DNA of 64,000 nt from Cryptomeria japonica (lineage: Eukaryota > Streptophyta > Pinopsida > Cupressales > Cupressaceae). Each line of letters starts with the position of its first letter. Positions within the stretch are counted from its first letter, which is position 1. The notes under the pieces are model-generated. The model was not told the DNA's origin, ran no database searches, and saw only the letters and a list, made by a program, of their open reading frames with translations. The stretch spans positions 400,921,889 to 400,985,888 of the forward strand of contig NC_081408.1 in assembly GCF_030272615.1 (NCBI RefSeq). The letters are read 5' to 3'. Position numbers and translations under genes: made by a program. Positions 58,421 to 64,000 of this stretch are shown one piece after another.

Positions 58421-59725
58421 AGAACCTCATTCAAGAGAAGTACAATGGGTGCTTAAGTGGACATTTCAGTCTCAATAAGACCTTAGAGCTGGTTCAAAGG
58501 TTCTATTATTGGCCTAAAATGCAACAAGACATCAGGAGGTATGTTGAGCAGTGCTTGGTATGCCAGAAAGCAAAAGGTAACTCCTCTAATGCTGGTTTAT
58601 ATCAGCCTCTTCCCATTCCACATAGGCCTTGGGATTGCATTAGCATGGATTTTGTAGTAGGGTTACCTAGAACTCAAGCAGGATTTGATAGCATCTTTGT
58701 AGTAGTTGATAGATTCAACAAGATGGCTCACTTCATTCCTTGCAAAACAACACATGATGCAAGTCATATTGCCTATTTGTTTTTCAAAGAAGTTGTTAGA
58801 ATTCATGGTTTGCCTACTAGCATTATTTCAGATAGGGATGTTAAGTTTCTTGGTCATTTCTGGAAAACATTGTGGAAGAGATTGGGTACTAATCTCTCTT
58901 TTGGTTCAACTTATCATCCACAAACTAATGGCCAAACCAATGTTGTGAACAGGTCTCTTGGAAACATGCTTAGATGTTTGACAAAGGACTATGGTCAGAG
59001 TTGGGATCAACTCATTCATCAAGTAGAATATGCCTACAATGATAGTGTTAATCGGTCTACAAGTAAAAGTCCATTTAAAGTTGTTTATGGTATGCATCCA
59101 AGGGGTATAATGGAGTTGAGGGATATCACTAACTTGCAGCATAAGAGTGGGACAACAGATGACATGGCTCACTCCATGAAGGAGGTTCATGAGGAAGTGA
59201 GACAAGCTCTCCAAGACACCTCTCAAAAAGTCAAGGCAAGAGTGGATGCTACAAAGAGAGATGTTTTGTTTGCCATAGGTGATTATGTGATGGTTCATTT
59301 GAATAAGGCAAGGATACAAAAGGGAGTTCCAAGCAAGCTTCAGATGAAGAGGATAGGCCCTTCCAAGATCTTGGCTAAGTATGGGTCTAATGCTTATAAA
59401 GTTGATTTGCCTACTAATGTTTCTTTGTCCCCCATTTTTAATGTTGCAGATCTGATTGATTTCAAAGGGAAGCCACTTGAGGAGATTCAAAGAGTTTCAA
59501 ATGTTTCTCAATCCCTTTCTGATCTATCTCTCCCTTCTCTTTCTTTTCCCCAAGCTGAATAGGTTCTAGACTCCAGAGTTCTCAAAAAGACAAGGAATCA
59601 CACCTACATGGAGAATCTCATCAAATGGAAGGATTAGCCTATCTCAGAGACCACTTGGATACCTAAAGTTGACTTTCAGAAAGTTGGCATTTCTTCTTCT
59701 TTGCTGCCTCAAGGAGTCACATGAC
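58372..59725 (+). pseudogene. Integrase with C-terminal chromodomain, element D
   Basis: Open for 396 codons to 59562: HHCC (GHFSLNKTLELVQRFYYW ... YVEQCLVCQKAKG), core with CISMDFVVGLP (Asp) and SIISDRDVKFLG (Asp). The third catalytic residue is Asn: GQTNVVNRSLG where GQTEVVNR is expected. GPY/F-like RIGPSKILAKYGSNAY. After a TAG at 59560 the frame goes on as VLDSRVLKKTRNHTYMENLI, KWKD, a TAG, PISETTWIP and DFQKVG: a chromodomain, which in chromoviruses targets integration to marked chromatin. Both TAGs fit CAG-to-TAG changes. Confidence 0.9.
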
Positions 59726-59731
59726 TTCTTT

Positions 59732-59746
59732 GTTTTTGGGGGAGTA
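59732..59746 (+). other. Polypurine tract of element D
   Basis: GTTTTTGGGGGAGTA lies immediately upstream of the right LTR start TGGTGCAGG, the expected site for plus-strand priming. Confidence 0.75.
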
Positions 59747-61910
59747 TGGTGCAGGAGCACCTAGTTGGGTAAAAACTCCCATTTTTGGGTATTTAATGCT
59801 TTTATGTTTGTAAAGTCTTGTGTTAGGTTGATTTTGTTGTTTTAGGTTTTTTTGGGTCATGTTTAGTGGTTTTGATCTCATTTTGGGCTCTAGAGATCAA
59901 GTTTTGCCTTTTAGGCCTTGAGTTGACAATTTTTGGCAAAAATGTGAAAAATTGCCAAAACGGTCTCCTAATGTCTTCAAGAGAATTGAAACATGTTTTT
60001 TTAGTGTTTTTAAGCATGTCTAAGTTGTTTAGGAAAGTTGATAAGGCTAGGTTGTCAAAAATGCCTTTGTGAGCAAGAAAAGTTGTCATTTGGCTTAAGA
60101 AAGTTGTCAAAATTGTCATTTCTTGAAAAATGAAGTTATTGAAGCCTCATGTCTATACACAGGCATGAAAACCAACTAGAGAAACTATATAAGGCCTCCC
60201 CTTTCCTTGGAAAGGGTTGGTGATTGTACTTACAAGTGAAACTTAATAGAAATCAAGTTTTTTGGCTTTTATGACTATTTTCCTTTCCTTTTGAAGGGCA
60301 ATCCGTACTGTAGCTATACAAATCCATACTGTACCTTCTTTTAAGTTGATATGCTGATGTAATAAGGCTTCTCATGTAATTGTTTCATTGGTTTTTCATT
60401 TGCAAGGTGTTTATACAAAAAATATTTGTAAACTGTGTATCTGCTGCCCTGCCAAGGGTTTGGAGTTGTAAAATGTCTCAACTTGGTTGATCCAGGTCTG
60501 GGATCCCACCAATGGATTATTCCAAGTTTATTCATATGTATATTGTGTACATAAATCTCTTTTTGTGCTAAATAAGTGTTTGGAATATGCAATTGAGTGA
60601 ATACTAGGCAAGTGTTTGTCATTTGGCTAGTAGCTTGAATGAAACTCAAAGTTTGCACTCAAAAGTAATTTGAGTGAGCAAATGAATGTGAAAAGGGTCT
60701 AGAAATTTGGCCAAAGGCATTGAGTATACTTCTTGGAGGACTAGTTTATCTTGTTCTTTCTTAAATCCTTCTCATCTTGTAATCAAACAGTGAGTTCACT
60801 ATTTTCATGAATTGTATATGGCAAAATGCCCATGGAATGCTTGAAGGGCATAATCCAAGCCTTGAATCTTGAAGGAAATGTAATAGGAGTTCCTCTAATA
60901 CTTCTTAGACCTCTTTGAGGTATTCTCTCTATAGAAATTCTTCTTGGTGCAGGTTTAAAGTGATGACAGCAGTTGACTAGCAAAGGGCAGTAAAAAGACA
61001 GTGACAGAGGCAATTCACTGTTTTCCTTCTTGTTTGCCAAGTGTTTGACATTTTCCTTGCAGGGAAAAAGTAGGGTAAGGTTCTTTAAGGTGTGGCAGAG
61101 GTCCTAAACCATTGTGGAGGCTTGAAGAGTGGAGTGAGAGAGACTTTCCAACATTACTTGCCCCAAACCCTACCAAACCCTCCAAATATGCCACAAAAGG
61201 TGGACAGTCCTAAATCTGCACTAACAGTGGGCTAAACCTCAAAAATCCTTAAGAATTCACTCCTAAAACATCATTCCAAACAATTTTTGTGGTGGAAATG
61301 ACCTTCGTTAACTGGTAGGAGCAAAATAAGGCCAATTATGCCTCCACGGGCTAGTAGCCCTCTAGGACTGCATAACACACAAATGACTGGTTTTTGTAAA
61401 ATACATGAACCCAGTGGAAAAATGAAACTTGGAGACTTATGAAACATGTTGAGAGCAATCCAAATAGTCCAACAAGTGTATTTGGGACTCCTAGACAGTG
61501 TGCAACCTCATTTGGGGGTAGTTGAGCTTTGTTAATGAATTTGACCAAGTTAAGGGTTATAGACCTCAAACAAGGTTATGAGCACTCAAAGGTGAAAAAT
61601 ACCTTACTGCCCCTACATTTCCATGTGGAAGACCCCTATTACACTCTAAAACCTAAGGTTGAAGGCCCCAAGAGCCAAGCGTGAGAAAGTGTAGTTAGAA
61701 GGAATAAGCATTTTGAGTAGATCTGTGCATGGGCAAGAATCATCACCAAAAAGGGAGTTTATTAGGAAAGTAAACCATGGAGTACTTGACATTACAAAAC
61801 AAGACAAATTGAGTAGTCATACACAACAGACTCCACAAATATTTGGCTAATTAATTGAATCTTTTGAGCAAATTAGCCTTGTGAGTACTTTCCTAGTAAG
61901 CTCCCTATCA
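59747..61910 (+). repeat. Right LTR of element D (2164 bp)
   Basis: From TGGTGCAGGAGC to CTCCCTATCA, uninterrupted, with the TATA box ACTATATAAGG at about 60184. Compared with the left LTR it is nearly identical in the first half and noticeably diverged in the second. It includes the short duplication AAACCCTACCAAACCCTCC near 61160-61180, absent from the left copy as interrupted by C. Confidence 0.95.
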
Positions 61911-63265
61911 GAGCCCCTCTAGCTCGGCAATGTGCTGACGAATAACATTCTAAAGACCTGCTATAGTTGTCCCTGTCTAAGCCTCCTCTATCATCCTCTC
62001 TGACTCCTCCCTCTCCTGCCTTAGGGAATCCACCTTTTTCCTTATTGTATGGAGGCTCTCACTCAAGTCTACTATCTCTCACGTCAAGCGCTCCACCTCT
62101 GCCTCCAGACTCTGTCTACCAGCTCTCTATCTGTAGCTCATCCTCAAGAGAATGGAGCCTCTCTCAGGTAGTATCTCTCTCTTGCTGCACTCTTTCAAAG
62201 TCAGCCTGTGATACCCCTCCCCTCTCCTCCACCTGTACCTCAGGAGCATCCATAGGTACAACATCATCTCCCCTGCCAGCCACGGCCTCTGTGGCCTCTC
62301 CTACTAGTGCATCTTCTCCCTATCCCTCTCCCTCCTTCGGATCCCTCCTCCATACCACCCTAACTCTCCTCTGCTGACCACCAGCACCACACCCTATACC
62401 AATCACAACTCTCTCCCCTAGGCCATCATCGTCACCACCAACTACCTGGTCTATGGCTAGTTATAGCTCATCATCTTCCAAAACCCCAGGAATGATAAGA
62501 CATAATGGCAAGTGCCCCTCCTACCAGCTCATGTATCCTCCTATCATCCCGGGATCCTCACCTTCCCCCATCCGCTCAACCCAGACCAAATGAGATGTTG
62601 TCTAAAAACTGGTCCTTCCCTCCAAGGGATTCATCGTCGGGCCCCAATATCTCACCTCCCGTGTAATCTGAGGATAAACTGGGATGTCCGCCACTATATC
62701 TTGAACCTGTCTAACTTGTCAAGCCATTGTGAAGGGTGCATAATACTCCATAATATACATTGACCTGCCAAACATCCACATCTCTACATCAGCCCAGTGC
62801 AGTTGCCAGTCACCCCTTCATTTCTCACACCCCAAAAATGGTTGCCATGTAAACTGCATAAGCTCACCTAGAATCCACTGCCAAAACCATACAGACCCTA
62901 TCTATGTATAATGCAATAGCCCCCTGTATCTATCCACATATGGATGTCGAGCCTGCCTGTCCTGTACCCCCAATGGTTGAGTAACTACAATATGCTCCCA
63001 ATCCCAGATATGAAGAAGTGTCACTCCTGCAGATAAACTGGCATACTCCCTATACACCACCAAATGCATATCATGGTACAACTGAGCTAGCATCATTGCT
63101 CCACACGCATACTGCTGGCCATCATGAACCATAAAATAAAGGCACCTGCTCTATCCCATAGGAAATCCATGACCGCCTAGATCAGGTATGATCCACCCAC
63201 TCAAAAATCCACAAATCACTAGTACTAACTGAGGAATCCACCAAATACTCATCGCCCTGCCCAAA
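61911..63265 (-). pseudogene. Main part of the antisense PMD ORF, element B
   Basis: On the minus strand: MVHDGQQYACGAMMLAQLYH, HLVVYREYASLSAGVTLLH, IWDWEHIVVTQP and WQPFLG, aligning with MIVHQQVYSWG, VYLGYRSVSCGITF and AWAWEHISISRP of A's PMD ORF. The W-E-H motif and the spacing to the following Pro are as in the plant mobile domain family. Frameshifts and stops are frequent. It is cut at 63266 by LTR E, and at 61911 by D; its C-terminus is at 36291-36693. Confidence 0.65.
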
Positions 63266-64000
63266 TGTTGATAACTCAATGATGAACAGTGAGTACCAAA
63301 CCGATACTGAGAGGGGGGGTGGTGAATCAGTACATACACAAACTTTTCCTGAACCGGTTTGATTGCAAACAATGAACTTGATTGGCAATCACTAACACCG
63401 GTCATAAACCAAAACACTACCGGTTAAGCACAATGAGACTGTGAAAGATATAAACCGGAAACACTTATCTTACCACACAACCTACACCCTCATTTCCACA
63501 TTATCCTTGTGCATAGATAGGTAATCTATCATCAAAAATATAATGACTTGCTAGATCAACATGATTCACCTCTTGACAGAAATCAACAAAGCATCACATG
63601 AAAAAGACATCACATATGACACACATATTTTTCACGTGGAAACCCAACTGGGAAAAACCATGGTGGGGATGAATACCCACAAACTATTTTTGAACTCTTT
63701 AGAAGTCTTCTCTATTAGAAGCCTAGTCTGGTTAAAGACTATTACAACAAGTTCCGTTAGGAATTGATCATGTTAGGGATCACTCAGTTAAGGGAAGGCT
63801 AGAATACCTGGTTAAGGGTTAAACCCGGTTAAAGGTTACCTTGTTAGAGGATTTTATGAACTCAATGGCTTTAAGTCACCCTGTTAAAGGATTTCTAGCA
63901 AGCTGGTTAAAGCTACCATGTTAAGGGATCTTCCAACTGTTGAAGTGATTAGAGATCAACAAGTATTACAATGATTTGGTAATAACACTCAATGCCAATG
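63266..64000 (-). mobile_element. LTR E, 3' end of an element running off the right edge
   Basis: Minus-strand LTR end: it terminates as TTATCAACA at 63266 and has ACCCCCCCTCTCAGTATC just inside (about 63300-63330). The block 63600-64000 has repeated TTAACnGGGT-like units and TTTCCACGTG, matching LTR F (1700-2050) in the opposite orientation. Neither its other end nor any coding region is in the window. Confidence 0.65.

Larger units (their letters stand above)
36694..61910 (+). mobile_element. Element D: chromovirus-type Ty3/gypsy retrotransposon split by element C
   Basis: LTRs of about 2.16 kb, TSD GAGCC, primer binding site matching initiator tRNA-Met (TGGTATCAGAGCC), Gag-PR-RT-RH-INT with a C-terminal chromodomain, and a polypurine tract before the right LTR. 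The left LTR is split by element C at 38120-54351. Element D without C is about 9.0 kb. Coding sequence has about eight stops or frameshifts. Confidence 0.9.
23579..63265 (+). mobile_element. Element B: Tat-type Ty3/gypsy retrotransposon, interrupted by D and truncated by E
   Basis: Same architecture as A and clearly related, but better preserved: 5' LTR, primer binding site, leader, Gag, PR, G-patch, RT, RH, aRNH, INT, spacer, antisense PMD. It sits inside A's PMD ORF. Element D is inserted at 36694 (with C inside it), and LTR E cuts it at 63266. No 3' LTR of B is in the window. The coding frames carry several stops and at least four frameshifts, so it cannot transpose by itself. Confidence 0.75.

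Noticed and set aside
54525-61569. Paired minus-strand frames of 72 codons at 54525-54743 and 61351-61569
   Set aside because: Homologous parts of the two LTRs of D; antisense, and explained by the LTR pair.
61967-62377. Ser/Leu/Pro-rich + strand frame of 136 codons
   Set aside because: Complement of B's antisense PMD tail; composition only.

Overview
The window looks like intergenic DNA from a large, repeat-rich plant nuclear genome. I infer a seed plant and suspect a gymnosperm, from plant-type Ty3/gypsy Tat and chromovirus elements, a plant L1-like LINE with an RNase H tail, and the style of the accessory ORFs; the species cannot be read from the sequence. I see no convincing host gene, tRNA, rRNA or CRISPR array. 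Almost all of the 64 kb can be explained as retroelements nested in one another.

Layout. Element A (+ strand, 2407-23578 within the window) is an old Tat-type Ty3/gypsy element: Gag remnant, protease, a G-patch domain, RT, RNase H, a second 'archaeal-type' RNase H (aRNH) and integrase, then an antisense plant mobile domain (PMD) ORF. Its integrase is split by an LTR-like insertion (9004-18950), which itself holds a minus-strand LINE (about 9475-17440). The integrase frame resumes in register beyond the insertion. Element B (+, from 23579) is a related Tat element inserted into A's antisense PMD ORF. It has the same order Gag-PR-G-patch-RT-RH-aRNH-INT and its own antisense PMD ORF.

Element D (+, 36694-61910, TSD GAGCC) is a chromodomain Ty3/gypsy element inserted into B's PMD ORF. 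Element C (-, 38120-54351, TSD CCCTC) is a 16.2-kb Ogre/Tat-like element inserted into D's left LTR. C is the youngest and best preserved: an uninterrupted 2025-codon Gag-Pol frame (order PR-aRNH-RT-RH-INT), a tRNA-Arg-like primer binding site, and LTRs of nearly 5 kb. Each LTR carries a decayed reading frame of about 1,058 codons in sense orientation. At the right edge, B is cut by LTR E (- strand, 63266 onward). E belongs to the same family as LTR F at the left edge, in the opposite orientation.

The order of events is A, then B, then D, then C, and decay follows it: A has at least fifteen in-frame stops, B fewer, D a handful, C one in the main frame. The points most worth following up are the LTR-borne ORF of C, the G-patch between protease and RT in A and B, the antisense PMD ORFs, the third ORF in the LINE, and the two alternative positions of aRNH in one locus.
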